Assembly (NCBI RefSeq): GCF_963678635.1
Contig: NC_087066.1
Location: 4,154,485 to 4,218,484, forward strand
Direction of reading: 5' to 3'
Length of the DNA: 64,000 nt
DNA from: Symsagittifera roscoffensis
Taxonomy: Eukaryota > Xenacoelomorpha > Acoela > Convolutidae
Each line of letters begins with the position of its first letter. The stretch's first letter is position 1. Shown piece after piece: positions 24,601 through 35,631 of this stretch. Under the pieces are notes generated by a model. The model saw only the letters and a list, made by a program, of their open reading frames with translations, was not told where the DNA came from and searched no databases. Both the position numbers and the translations under genes were made by a program.

Positions 24601-26285
24601 TTTACACAGAGGCGAATCTGCGCTTCGCAAAAATTTGCGAGAACATGATAAAAAAAAGCTGCTCTATCAAAGGAAATTAGAAAAAGTTGAAATAAGCCTC
24701 GAATTAACTCGGAATCTGCTACCTAATGCAATCAACGTCTTCTACCTACTGCAATCAACCTACTGATTCTGAGTCTCACGCACTGTCTCTTCAGCTACGC
24801 AAGCTTAACAACCGGCAAACACTAGTCATGAATAAAGCAGCTACATATGCTAATAAATTGCCATTACGCTCCAGCAAAAGAGGCACCAAAAACAAAGATT
24901 CAATTTTGCAAGTAATAATCGGGAATATAACAAACTGGAGGCGACCACACTAGCATTGCACACCACTACATTATCATGACACGATCCTCGCTGAGCTGCT
25001 CGTTTTATAGCTTGATGCTGAAAATGTCACGCGCATTATTTACGCATGGCGACTTATCCCGCACTACAAAATCGTTCCAAATTCAATTGAGGCAAGCTAA
25101 TTGGTCTTATTGTTCCGACTTTCGAAGAATATAACAGAATATTTGTGCTCGGGGTGGTTTTTTCTCCAAACAAATTTCAACTTTTCAACTAGAAAGTTTG
25201 ACGGAATTTTTTTACACATAGGCGGAGCTTCGCATCCCTTGGGATACAATAAAAGCATAGCATTGCAAGCCAGCGAACAGAGACAAACAACTAAGTCAAA
25301 AAATTGTCAAAAGCAGAAAAAGAAACAAAAAAGTTGTCTTTAAAGACTGAGCGATTAAGTTATAAAACTTTGAATTTTTACACCACAACCTACCTAAGAA
25401 TCAATTTAAAAAACCAATTTTTATTTTTCAAATGATACAAAATAGTTAGCCGATACAACAAGCAAAAACCATTAAGACAGAATGAAACTTTCAACTGAAA
25501 AAAAGGAAATACGAGAATCCAGACTGAGTAAACTTTAAATTACAGGAGAAAATCAAAAGGCCGACAAAACATTTTTTCCCAGAAAACTCCAGGTTCATTT
25601 ATAGGCTGTTTGTCCTAAGTGCAACAGTACTAGGAGCGAAATCTAGCACTTTGTATTTTATATGGCGCTTGGAAGGATGAGTCATCATTTTTTAGCGAAA
25701 ACTGCTTCATAGACCTTAAAAGGGAGTCGGAACATTCAGGACTTCGCCCTGATACGAACAGTCTTGTTAATTTCATACACGACTCATATTCTAGCACTTG
25801 AAATTTGATACTATTAGCCTAAAATTCATCCATGATCAATATTTCATTAACGTAAGACTAGTCGAGACCAGTTGATAGGCAGTCAAGAACATTCGGGGCT
25901 TTGCCCTGATGCTAGCAGTCGTTTTTCTATTTATTCTTACTTTAAGCAGAAGTTTTCCCTCTTTAAATGCAGCATACAGGCCAAACAGTGACACGATAAC
26001 CACGAAAACGCCCACAAACACGAGAGTCCAAGTCACGAATCCATATGTAGCTCCCGATAGGAAGTTTCCATAGTAATCTCTATGCGCCAATGAGAGACAT
26101 CCAACCACAATTAGAAGAATACCAGCCAATAGGAAGAAAGCATTGGCTATTATCATGATGTAAGTCTGGATACTGCGCGATTCGCAGTCGCAGCAGCACT
26201 TTTTCTTCTTCTCCGATTTTCGAGGGGATGAGGATGAGTGCATTAATGAGACGCCCTGAGACCCGTCTGAATAAAAGGGATCCAT
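15626..26285 (-). CDS. Tetraspanin, three exons, 286 aa
   Basis: Coding exons on the minus strand: 26285-25941, 16559-16393 and 15974-15626 (345+167+349 bp, joining in frame). Splice sites: AAA/GTAAGA with TTTAG/ATATAC, and GCT/GTGAGT with TTTCAG/ACACC. The product has a Ser/Lys-rich N-terminus with a juxtamembrane CCCDC cluster (likely palmitoylated), TM1 at about 42-66, TM2 at 83-104, TM3 at 116-138, a large extracellular loop with the CCG signature at 177-179, SCC at 214-216 and further Cys at 223 and 237 (six Cys, three possible disulfides), and TM4 at about 248-274. Family members organise membrane-protein microdomains at the cell surface or in endosomes. The start at 26285 is chosen because it gives the normal short cytoplasmic tail; an upstream in-frame Met would add a hydrophobic stretch. 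Intron 1 is 9.4 kb and contains a Ty3/gypsy insertion. The subfamily cannot be told from the sequence. Confidence 0.9.
17571..17772 (-). repeat. 3' LTR of the intronic Ty3/gypsy element
   Basis: Direct repeat of 23899-24100. Its inner edge is preceded on the minus strand by a short purine tract (GGTGGGAAA, 17773-17781) that could serve as the polypurine tract. Confidence 0.9.
18109..22116 (-). pseudogene. RT-RNase H-integrase with two nonsense codons (intronic Ty3/gypsy)
   Basis: One reading frame interrupted by TAA at 21105-21103 and TAG at 19860-19858. RT contains the catalytic YIDD box (about 21735) and FYGLGDMPNEFQRVMD. RNase H follows, with the first stop falling inside it just before VTDHKALLSAL. 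Integrase has the HHCC zinc module (HETHPGQFGMK ... CTQCLKAG), then the first catalytic Asp block (LDFAGP), the second stop, a VDHGSCF block for the second Asp and NGLVERLVH for the Glu. The last roughly 370 codons are Ser/Thr-rich and low-complexity with no domain I recognise. Without suppression of the stops it cannot make a full Pol. Confidence 0.88.
22101..23795 (-). pseudogene. Gag-protease region (intronic Ty3/gypsy)
   Basis: About 564 codons open. The first half is a retrotransposon Gag domain (block KQKDRESYEQFWGALTDLA). Two zinc knuckles follow: an unusually spaced one (CMKC...H...C) and a standard CX2CX4HX4C (CKNCNYKGHFAKLC). A protease-like block with VDSASP in place of the DTGA type follows, and the frame then enters the N-terminal edge of RT before ending at 22101. 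The first in-frame ATG is at 23771; the frame is open further upstream without an ATG, so the original start may be lost or non-AUG. RT continues in another frame from about 22116, indicating a small deletion or frameshift at about 22110-22130. Confidence 0.8.
23881..23898 (-). promoter_or_regulatory. Candidate primer binding site
   Basis: Directly inside the 5' LTR the minus strand reads TGGCGCAGTCAAATGATT. It starts with TGG, the complement of a tRNA CCA end, as primer sites do. The tRNA species was not assigned. Confidence 0.6.
23899..24100 (-). repeat. 5' LTR of the intronic Ty3/gypsy element
   Basis: 202 bp, beginning TGTTGTG and ending TTTATTA on the minus strand. Matches 17571-17772 except for two substitutions, both near the TG end. 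Confidence 0.9.
24106..25940 (-). other. Remainder of tetraspanin intron 1
   Basis: Mostly AT-rich sequence without a gene. A stretch at about 24590-24850 resembles the SINE-like element at 28668-28853 (shared TTTGCGAGAAC and AAATAAGCCTC stretches in the same order). A related tail piece (GGCGGAGCTTCGCATCC) occurs near 25220. Confidence 0.4.
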
Positions 26286-27149
26286 GATGCCAGTCAGATG
26301 AATAAACAAATACAGTACAGATTTCAAGTAAAATAAATCGATTTTTATCTGAAACAATTTGTCAGATAAGTTCAATCGGTTTTCAATATATCGTCCTTTT
26401 GCTCAAATATGAAAAACTTCTTGATTTTATATTGCTTATTTTGAGAGGCTATTTTGAATGCAGCAAACTCGTGTCCTAGTTTACACAAACAAAAGTTCTA
26501 GAGCTGTTCTTTAAATTATTCAAAATTTGGTAGCTTGCGCCTTAATAAAAATATGAAAGGAATGAAAATTTGGGTGTTTTCAAATGATAGCAATTGTTGC
26601 GAGTGTAAAAACTTGTGAACTTAAGCACATTTATTTTTCAATCAGTTGAGTGAATTATATCAATTTGCTTTCGCAGCCAGTCTAACAAATCAGGGTGAAT
26701 TTTCTCCTCAGATAGTGGTTGGTAAAAAGCGATCCAGAGAAGTAGTTCAATTAAGTCAAGAAAGAAAACTAACAGCAGGTAGAAATACAAAATCCAAACT
26801 AAATCTGTACAAAATTTACACTAGAGAGAGACCGTAAAACATTAGAGCAAAACTAGTAAAATAAGAGTCTACCTTTGGCAAACTTCACTCAATTAGGTTC
26901 TGCGAGGCACTAGAGGTGTAAACTTCAAGAAAGCTAAGAGTTGTTAGTTTTGGGAAAGCTTCGAAAGGCAAGAACAAGGAGTTAGTTTGCAAGACTGTAC
27001 ATATAATACACAACTAGAAGACTCCAAACTTCAAAGCCAATCCTCTCAAATATTCCCAGAAGAATTCAATTCTTGGTTTTGGATTCCTTTATAAGGCATT
27101 GTTTCCAGAAACTGTTTCGACCAGAGTCTTGGAGCTGAGGTTGTTCTGA
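26286..27149. other. Intergenic region between tetraspanin and CEP120
   Basis: 864 bp between the CEP120 stop and the tetraspanin start, both genes on the minus strand. It should contain the CEP120 3' UTR (an AATAAA lies near 26633 on the minus strand) and the tetraspanin promoter. No further ORF is convincing. Confidence 0.4.
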
Positions 27150-30100
27150 TCATGACACTTTAGCAGCAATGGCATCACGAATCTGTTTGTCTAAGTCGGC
27201 TATGATTTTGTCGGATGAGTTGTACACGCCTGTTCGCAGCAGAGTGTCTCGCTCCTCTATCAGTCTGGTCACGTGGCTCTCCAACTCGTCATTTGATTGG
27301 TTAAAAAAGTCAGGTGCACCGTCACCTGCTGAGTCCATTTGACCTCCTTTGCCTGACTTGCCACTAGATTGCATGTCTTTCAATCTAAACAGTTAATATG
27401 CATGTAAATACACGTACATTTTGTATGAGCTATTTCTAGTAAACTGCAAAACACTGAAAAGCATATCAAACGTAGCATACCACCAAGAAATGAAGACGTT
27501 TACATTGGTACTATTAGTTGCATTCGGCTTTAAGTCAGGAAAACGGAGCCAAGTTCCTGGGCAATAACAACAACGGATCCCTGGGAGATTTGAGGTTTAA
27601 CGTAAACAACAGTTGAAATGTTTAGAAGATCAATTAGCATTTAATCCCAGATAAATTTGCATTAAGAACAACTGCAGTTAGCACATAGTTTAGCATAAAA
27701 CGTCAAGGTCAAACATGAAACCTTTATAAACCAACATAAAAAAAAAAAATTGGACAATTGTGTCAAAATGTCAAAAAGTATTCAGAGGCAAAATCGATTT
27801 TAAACACACATTCTTCAATAAACAATAAGTCTCATTTAATTTGAAACGAGGTTGTTGATTAATTTGTAAAATTCCGCCCTGTATTAAATGAGGTTTGATA
27901 TTTTTCCTGCTTGGAAAATTTAGCTTCTTATCGCTTCCTAGCTTTAAGCATCGACAATCAGAAACTTGAGAAAAATCGCCACGGATCCTAGATTGATTCT
28001 CTAGTCAGAAACATCGCGTCAACGCACTGAAAAATGAAGTGTACTCTGAAGATGTTATGTGGATGTAATCTTTTGTTTCAGCCTTTTAAAGCCAATTATT
28101 GAAACGAAAGTCTTTTAATTGGCTTGATATAATAATCACCATAATAAATTCGTTTTCAAGAAGGGAACAGACTGACTCGATTACTATTTTCACAACTCAT
28201 TACAAAAAAATCATCTAGGAACAATAGTATTGACTGCTTCAGTTCAGAACCTACTTTGTGATTTCCAGTTTGAGCTCCTCTATTTCGTCCTTCTCCTTGC
28301 TGGCCAACTTCCTCTCCTCGGCCGCCATGTGGACCAGTCGCATGTGTTCCAGCTGCTGCTTCTCCTTCCGCAACTCCGCCTCCTGTTGGGTCTGGATAGT
28401 CTGCTTCAACTTGAACAACTCCTTCAGTGCTCTGCCCCACTCTTGCTTGTAGTGCGTCTTGCTAGAGGACAGCGCCTCCACTTTCCGCTCCAGTTCCACC
28501 TAGAAAGAGAAAGAGGTGATCGAGTATAATGCGTATATTACGTAATTACTACAAACACGAAAACTTTCTAATTTAAATGAGTTATCAATGCTTACCTCTA
28601 TTGATTATTTTCTATATTTACTTTCCCAAAAACGTGGAAACTAACAAAAACACAATCAAAGTTATTACACTGAGACGAAGCTTGACTTCGCAAACACTTG
28701 CGAGAACACAAAAAGCAGCTCTAGAAAGTGCAGTAATAAAAATTAGAAATAAGCCTCCAATTAGTTAACATTCGTCTACATCTGAGATTCGATGATGCGC
28801 CCAAGAGATTAAGAGTCTCACACACTTTACACTAACCACTCAGCCATGGAAGCTCAATAGACACCAAACGCTAGCCACAACAAATAAAGCAGAGAACAAA
28901 TAATATGCAATTTCCAACGCTACAGTGAAATTTCCAAATAAGTGAACACATTTAATGAACACTTTTACTTGCGAGTAGGGTTAGGGAAAAAAAGAAGGTT
29001 CATAATAAAACTTTATGCTGATCAGAAGTGTAATCAACCGATTTGCTTTTTGATGCTCTTCTCAAAACATTCGAGATAGTCACAGCAACTCTTCTGTTTT
29101 TTTTTCAAATGTATGGTTCAAAATCAAAAAAACATCTTTGTATTAAGTTGATTGATTTCAAATGCTGTAAGATTTTCATAGACTGAAAAGGCGCTTTTGT
29201 GGGAGAAGTGTTCATCCACCCCACCCACTCACCTTCTCTAAGGTGAGGACGTTGATCTGTGCTTGAAGCCTGACTTCTGGCTTGAGATCCAGCTGCTGTC
29301 TGAAGTGTTCGAACTCACTCTCCTTCTCGCGCACTCTCCTCTCCGCCCCTAACAACTCACTCTTCACTTTGGCCAACTCCTCCTCCACAAACTTACGCTT
29401 CTCCCTAATAGAAACAGAAAAACGTAACGGAAAAAGATCTAAGAAAGATCTAAAGAAGAAGAACATCTGAAGGGTGGAATTTATTTGGCCACGTGTTACA
29501 CTGATGCCGCTTCTGTAAATTGAGCTCGGCTACATTCCAGGAAATACTTGGTATACTTTTAAGCTTTGCCTCAAGAGATCATTTTCATATTTCTCTCATA
29601 GTCCAAACTCAAGGTTACTCTTGGAACCAGATAACTTTTCAGGCCTAAAATACTTCCCGTTTGGCCAGTGTACGAAGAAGCTCATATAAAATTTGAGTCG
29701 ATTGTACTTAAATATAGTTTGAATGAGAGATGAAATGAGACTACAATTAAGATAATGACGACCACTGCCACTTACTTCTCCAGTTCTATCTTGTGGAGAC
29801 AGTCCTTCTCCATCCTGGCACATGCGTCACTCATCTCAGAGTTCTTCTTCTCACACTCCCGTGTCAACTCCACCTTCTGCTGTTCCAACTAAACACACCG
29901 CCGTAACAATACTCCCATTCGCTTACACAACACTCTCCCCTCATATGTTACATAAGGTGCTAATTTAGAGTATACAGCATGTATTCAATTTCACAACTAT
30001 TATGCATGAAACAGTCAAAATTTACACTTCTTTTGCCAAAAAACTTGGCTTTCGAAACAAATTATAAATAATGTGCGAATTATAACAAAAAGCGATTTGG

Positions 30101-32981
30101 CTATTAAAATTGAACGAACCACCTATTGTAATATATCACCCATTTTTCGAGGGCCGTTTTAGAATGGTTTGAAAAAACATATCTCCCCAAATTTCGAGAA
30201 AATCGCCTAAGAAAAACGTAATTACAAAGCAAATTAAATTTACCAATCATCGTGCATTAAAGACGAGAATTTGAGCTAAGCGCTTAAAATACAGACAAGC
30301 GAGCATACTCAATTGAACCTTTTGCTATAGAGAATTGATATAAAACATTGCAAGAGCATACGCTCATTTAATGCAACCCCCTGTCCGACAAGTCTTTATT
30401 CCGAATTGATTATAAAGGGAACTAGCTGGTAACTTGGTATCCCGCCAGTGCCTCATCAACTTCACTCACCTGTGCCTCATTTTTAGTGAGTAGTTTCTCC
30501 CTCTTCTCAATGTGAGCTATGGCTGTGTGCAGTTTGTGCTCCATCTCTGCTGTGTCTGCCATCTTCTGCTTCAACACCAACTCCCTCTCCATGTCTCTCC
30601 GCTTCCACTCCTCACACAACGCCTTCATCCTCTCACTCTCCTTCACCTTCATCTGAAACAACACAAACAGACAACTCACAGCTGGAAACGAGTAATGAAC
30701 CCAAGTAAACAGAAAAAAACACTGACTTTCGAGTTTCAAAGAAAAAAATAGATGCCCTTTAAGCTCTTTGAATTTCTAGAACAATTTAGGATTAGCAATT
30801 TTTGATAATATGAACCCAACTTGAGAAAACTGGATCAATAGGTAAAGTTTTTATTCCGCTGGGAAATCTAAAAACTAATTTCCACTTTCGAAACTAGAAA
30901 TAGTTCACGTTTTTTGCGCCATTTTTTCCACGCTCGTATTTGGAGAGTGCAATATGGTCACTTTCAGCAGATGAATTTCAATTGAACTCAAAAAGTGCAA
31001 TATACCTAAGTGCATCAAAATTTCAAGACTTTTTCCTGAAAAAGAAACAAAAAAAAATCAGCAAGACCTATATAAGAGACTTCACTACGTTCATTACTCT
31101 TAATAAGGCAATGCAGACATGCTCGAAATATATCTGCTGTTGACCAAATCAAAAAGTAATCCAAATGATTTTTTAAACAAGTTGTTAAACACCTGAAAAA
31201 ATGCATGTTCCGATTTAATAATGATTTTGGCAAGCGTAATCAGTGTACTGAGATTATGGTGTGCTATTTTCAATTGAGTAACCTATTGGATACTTGTGTT
31301 ACCTGATTTAGAAACAGCTGCTGTTGCTGCTCTTTCCACAGCTGCAACTCCAGTGCCACTTGGTACTCGCTAGTGGCCCTCAAGTCATCAGTGTCTTCTA
31401 CCTGCACATGTCTACCCACACAGTCGCCTTCTGTCTCTGTTTGCTGCTGCTGTTCATTGTTCAAACGCTGCTCTCCTCGTCCACCCATCGGCTTAGTTTC
31501 CCCTCTATTATTGTGAGAAGATGACCCCACTAATGTGTGTATCATCTGACACAGTTCGGGATTTAGCTATAAAAAAATATCAGTTTAAAAAAAGGAATAT
31601 TTTTGACACCATAAATCGAAAATACTTTTCAATGAATAACATCCCTGTTTAATAGCAGCAATAACTCAAAAAAGCCATCTAAATACACCAAAATTTTCAC
31701 AACTACTCGATTTGTCAAAATGATATGCAACTTACCAGGTTAGGATGATTATTCGTTTGTGCTCCTGGCATAACAAATGGTGGAGCTTGCGGCAGACGAT
31801 CACTCTAGAAAAATTTACCCATGTTACTTTTGAGCAAAGCAGTGAATCATTATCTGCTGAGGGTATACTAGACACCTGTTGCTCGTGTTGTAACGTATGT
31901 TTTGATGAGAAATCTCTGTCGGTTGAAATTGTAGGGCTATCGCCGACTAGTTTCCGAGCAGCATTTGCATCATGCTCTAAAATACATTCATCATCGTCAA
32001 AAAATGTCAACAAATTTTTGACCACTGCATCAGTGCAGGCAAATCAAGGAATACCACAAGAAACTCATAAATACGAATTGCCAAGCGAGCGTTTTTTAAG
32101 CATTGAAAACTGTACTTATGAGCTGCATCTGAATACAGTTCATGAGGATGGTGTTAGGGCCCTTGTTGACGCCCCTTGTTTTTACATCCGTATAAATAAT
32201 CGTTATCTTTTTCAGCTCATTCCAACTACTGCTATAGCACCTCGTCGACGTACGTACGCTAAGACGGTTTGACGCGATCAAATCAGTTATTATTGTATTG
32301 TTCTAGGATGTAGGCCGCCGTCTAGTATGCTGATGCTGGCTAACCCCACGATAAGCTTAAAAAGCCCCTGACGGCGATATGTGTGTCTAGGAAAGGTCAT
32401 TTTAGAGCAAAGTAACATAAGGGCCTTTCAAAAAGCAGGCATGAAGGATCAACCATTGGGGAGGGGGATGTCAGATGTCATCCATTTCGCCGTAACCGAA
32501 GAAGCCACCTTGAGGAGGCGGATGACACTATGACCCATCCAACCGTTACCAGGATTTGAACACGCGAGCCGCATGTTGAGAGAATCGTGCCTTACCCACT
32601 CCGCCATCGCCTCTCGGCACAAAGCAACACTTGAGCAAACTAACCTGTCGGTGGTCGCAGCTGCACTGCAGGCTTCTCTGGTTTCGTGTTCGCCTGTGGT
32701 ACTTTCTCATTCTCTAGCATGATGCCCACTTTTATTTCAGGCCTTGAATTAGAGTATGAGCAGTTGAGAAGAGGGTACCATTGCGATTGCTACAAACAAA
32801 ACGCAACTTCGAAAAAACCAAAGCAAAAAAAAACGTTCTAATGAAGTTCTCATATTAGTTTCGTACCATAGGTTTCTGGTCAGCCTTCTTCAGATCAATC
32901 ATGACCAAGCCAATGAATTCCTTTTGCTGCGAGCTTACATCTACTGCAAAAACTTGCAACTTTATTGGAGTCCGGTTTAGT
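27150..32981 (-). CDS. CEP120: CEP120 orthologue (centriole assembly), ten exons, N-terminus missing
   Basis: Exons on the minus strand: 32981-32867, 32789-32645, 31976-31876, 31804-31736, 31566-31303, 30652-30470, 29888-29776, 29404-29233, 28499-28255 and 27384-27150; all junctions are GT-AG and phases agree, giving 546 codons plus stop. The first two exons encode the end of the first C2 domain ([12 protein letters not shown] ... SQWYPLL). The last six encode the C-terminal coiled coil ([34 protein letters not shown]) and the signature tail ([17 protein letters not shown]). In animals CEP120 acts at daughter centrioles in centriole elongation and ciliogenesis. Only about 115 residues separate C2A from the coiled coil, whereas the vertebrate protein (about 986 aa) has two more C2 domains there; they are absent or were missed. 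The start exon was not found upstream. Confidence 0.9.
28668..28853 (-). repeat. tRNA-derived SINE-like element in a CEP120 intron
   Basis: On the minus strand the head has an excellent A box (TGGCTGAGTGGTTAG, 28832-28846) and a weaker B box (ATCGAATCTC, 28784-28793), about 40 nt apart as in tRNA genes. The body continues to a TTCTCGCAAG tail shared with the element at 24.6 kb. The head is too degenerate for a working tRNA. Confidence 0.5.
32290..32625 (-). repeat. tRNA-derived SINE-like element between CEP120 exons 2 and 3
   Basis: The minus strand carries an A box (TGGCGGAGTGGG, 32595-32606) and a B box (GTGTTCAAATCCT, 32551-32563), followed by a GC-richer body (CATCCGCCTCC, GGATGACATC) unlike the surrounding intron. 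It lacks a foldable acceptor stem and CCA-side match, so a SINE rather than a tRNA gene is likely. Confidence 0.5.
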
Positions 32982-32983
32982 CT

Positions 32984-34160
32984 GAAAAACAAAGATTCAG
33001 CGGTTAAACCTACCAGCTTACATTCGGATCAGAAGTTTCAATATCAAATTAAATTAAAAACAGTTCTTTCAAATATATATATACAGACAGGAGCGGATTT
33101 AGGATTTTCTCGAGGGAGCGGATTTTCAAAAAACTTTTAAAAAATTTGTCATTTTTTTGGTCGACCAAATTGACTTTGTGAGCGTTCCCAGAACACTATA
33201 GAGACCCTATTTCGAGAAGTTTCTGCGTCGCAGGCAAGTTTTTGGGTAAACAGATCAAAAATGCCATTTTTAGACACTTTTTGGAAGCTCGCTGGTTTTT
33301 TTTGGCGCGCGCTCCCCTCAAAATTAGTATGTATTTTCAAAATATCAAAATAGGCGTCGAAGGCACATAAGTAAAATTTTAGACTTGGTCGGCCGAAAAC
33401 GGATGGCGAGAGGGTCCACCGTTTGGTTGGCGAAAGGATCGTATCCCATTATTCAATAATCATTAGTAACTACGAAAAGAAGGAAACTAACGGAGAAGCA
33501 GAGCTTCACGCCACTAGCGATAAAAAAATGTGCCAGAACTACAGCGTAAAATATTGTAAAAACAGCGACATATTTCATATTTTTGAAGAATTCAAAATAT
33601 TACAAAAGTAGGTACGATCCAGCCATTCTCTGTCTAACTGGAACATTTGTGAAGGAGGAATATTGGTACACTTTTACGCCATATTACAGAAATATTCACA
33701 CAGAGGCAAAGCGGAGCGATCAAGAAAAGAGGCGAAGCGGAGCAATACAACGCAATCAAGAAAAAATATTAAAAAATGAAAAATATTAGGTGAACCAAAA
33801 TTTTTTTATGTCTCGATGAAGAACAGTGAGTACGTGTTTGATACTTTTTGAAAGTGCTATACTCATGCGGGACGAAAATCGTTTTTCTCAAAAATTGAAC
33901 TTTGCCTTAAAACCTTAATTGTTAAAAGAGTGAAATTTTTTGAGATTTGGAATTCTTTCATAGGCATAATCTTTTTCTTAAAAAAAATCTCAGGAACAAT
34001 TCTCTGCAGGAAAAATTCGCGCGACCGCTTCTTTCTATTGAAAATTTCAACTCAGATTTGATAGGGTTATTTTTGAGAAAAAATTTTAAAAATTCTAGAA
34101 AACGAGTCAAAGTTCAAAAACTTGATTTTAAGGCTGGTATAGAACAAGATTCCTAAAATC
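32984..34160. other. AT-rich DNA upstream of the visible CEP120 exons
   Basis: Searched on the minus strand for the first CEP120 exon without success. Contains short repeats (GAGCGGATT near 33093 and again near 33127; GCGGAGCGATCAAGAAAAGA and a variant near 33710-33750). No gene supported. Confidence 0.35.
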
Positions 34161-35345
34161 GGGTTTCTCGATTGAACACTTACCCTGAGAATTGGTACGG
34201 TATTTCTCAAGTGAAGTCATAACTTCCAAAACACTGTCAGAGTTTCCAAACCTTCACTTGTTTGAATGCCATATTTTTTTCTTAAAAAACTGGGCGTAGC
34301 AAATTATCAACAAAACCTGTTTTGTCCTACAACTACCCATGATATCAGATTTGGCGGGATAGTTATCGAGAAAAGCCCAAGAAACTGTCAACAAATCAGA
34401 GTTAACATTTCCGAGAATCATAGATTTTTGTTCAAATCATATCCGTAGCCACTTGATCAGAAGAGATTCATCCAACCTGTTATTTCGATTGAACCGAAAA
34501 ACTCAGGTTTGACCTCGAGAAAAAATCAAAATGTTTCAGGAAACGGTAAAAAAATTGAGTTTTTGACTTTTCCGAGGGCCAAAAATTATTCCAAAAAGTT
34601 GATCCTAGTCGCGCATGCATAGGAGCTTCTTACGACCCTTTCCTTGGATGGAACCCAGCATCTCAGATATGGGACGGTATTTCTCCGTAATATTGATAAA
34701 ATTTAGAAAAAAACGCTCAAAACAAAAAAAAACTTACTTTTCAGTGGACGATAACTTTTTGTGTATATTTTTGGATGATCTTTTATGCAGAAGAATTTCG
34801 ATTAAACCCAAATCCTGCCAAAACCAAAAATCTCAGATATGGGACGCATTTTTCAGTAAAACTCGAAAAAAGTTTACAAAAAACCGCTCAAAAAATCAAA
34901 AAACTGATTTTTCCGATGACGCTATTTTTTTTGAGTTGAAAAGTTGTGTGACTGCTTATACAGAAAAAGTTCGCCGAATCTCTTATTCCGATTGAATCCA
35001 AAACTGAGGTTTGACAAGGTAATTCTCGAGAAAATCAAAAAAGTCCAAAAAAAGTCAAAAAACCAAAATTTGGACTTCTCCGAGGGCCTTAACTTTTTTG
35101 TCAAAAACTTGGGCACTCGCGTATAAAAGGAGCTTTCTACTATCATTTTTTTTGTATTAAACCCAACATCATAGATACGGGAGGGTATTTTTTGGTAGAA
35201 ATCGGTTTTAAAACGCTCAAAAAATCAGAAAATTGACTTCTCAGAGGACGATGACTTTTTGAGTGAAAAAAAATGTGAAAAGCCGTTAGTGCAGAGGAGC
35301 GTATTACTACCCATATTCTCGATTTCCATTGGAAACTAGATTACA
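34160..35345. repeat. Tandem array of degenerate repeats of about 160 bp
   Basis: Landmarks such as TCGATTGAACC / GATTAAACCC recur at about 34168, 34325, 34487, 34650, 34797, 34988, 35153 and 35310 (mean spacing about 163 bp), each followed by a GGT/GGGAC-TTTTTC stretch, an A-rich CTCAAAAAATCA stretch and a TTCCGAGGGCC-type stretch. It looks like an old satellite. Small ORFs inside are by-products of the repeat. Confidence 0.6.
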
Positions 35346-35631
35346 AAAGAGGCCTTCCGTTTAGTTACGGTAAGTGCACAAGCTGGATAGGGTCATACCA
35401 GCGTTAAAAAATGCATATATATCAGCAAACTATATCATTTTATCAATGAAGTCATAAGTCAGCGTTAAATGCATCGTCGTAATGTTAATTTATCTTAGCC
35501 ATCCTTCCTCTGTAATAGATAGCGCTAATGGAGTTATCGATAAATTGAACTTTGCGCAGCGATCTGCTCCCCCTTATACATAGTATAGAGCTCCTCAGGA
35601 GAGCGAAGCTTATTTTTAGTTCTTATGTAAT

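Noticed and set aside
31745-32272. 175-codon plus-strand ORF
   Set aside because: Overlaps two CEP120 exons in antisense and has no recognisable domain; the minus-strand exon 31976-31876 fits the CEP120 phase exactly.
32545-32620. Functional tRNA gene on the minus strand
   Set aside because: A and B boxes are present but acceptor and anticodon stems do not pair well; a SINE head is more likely.
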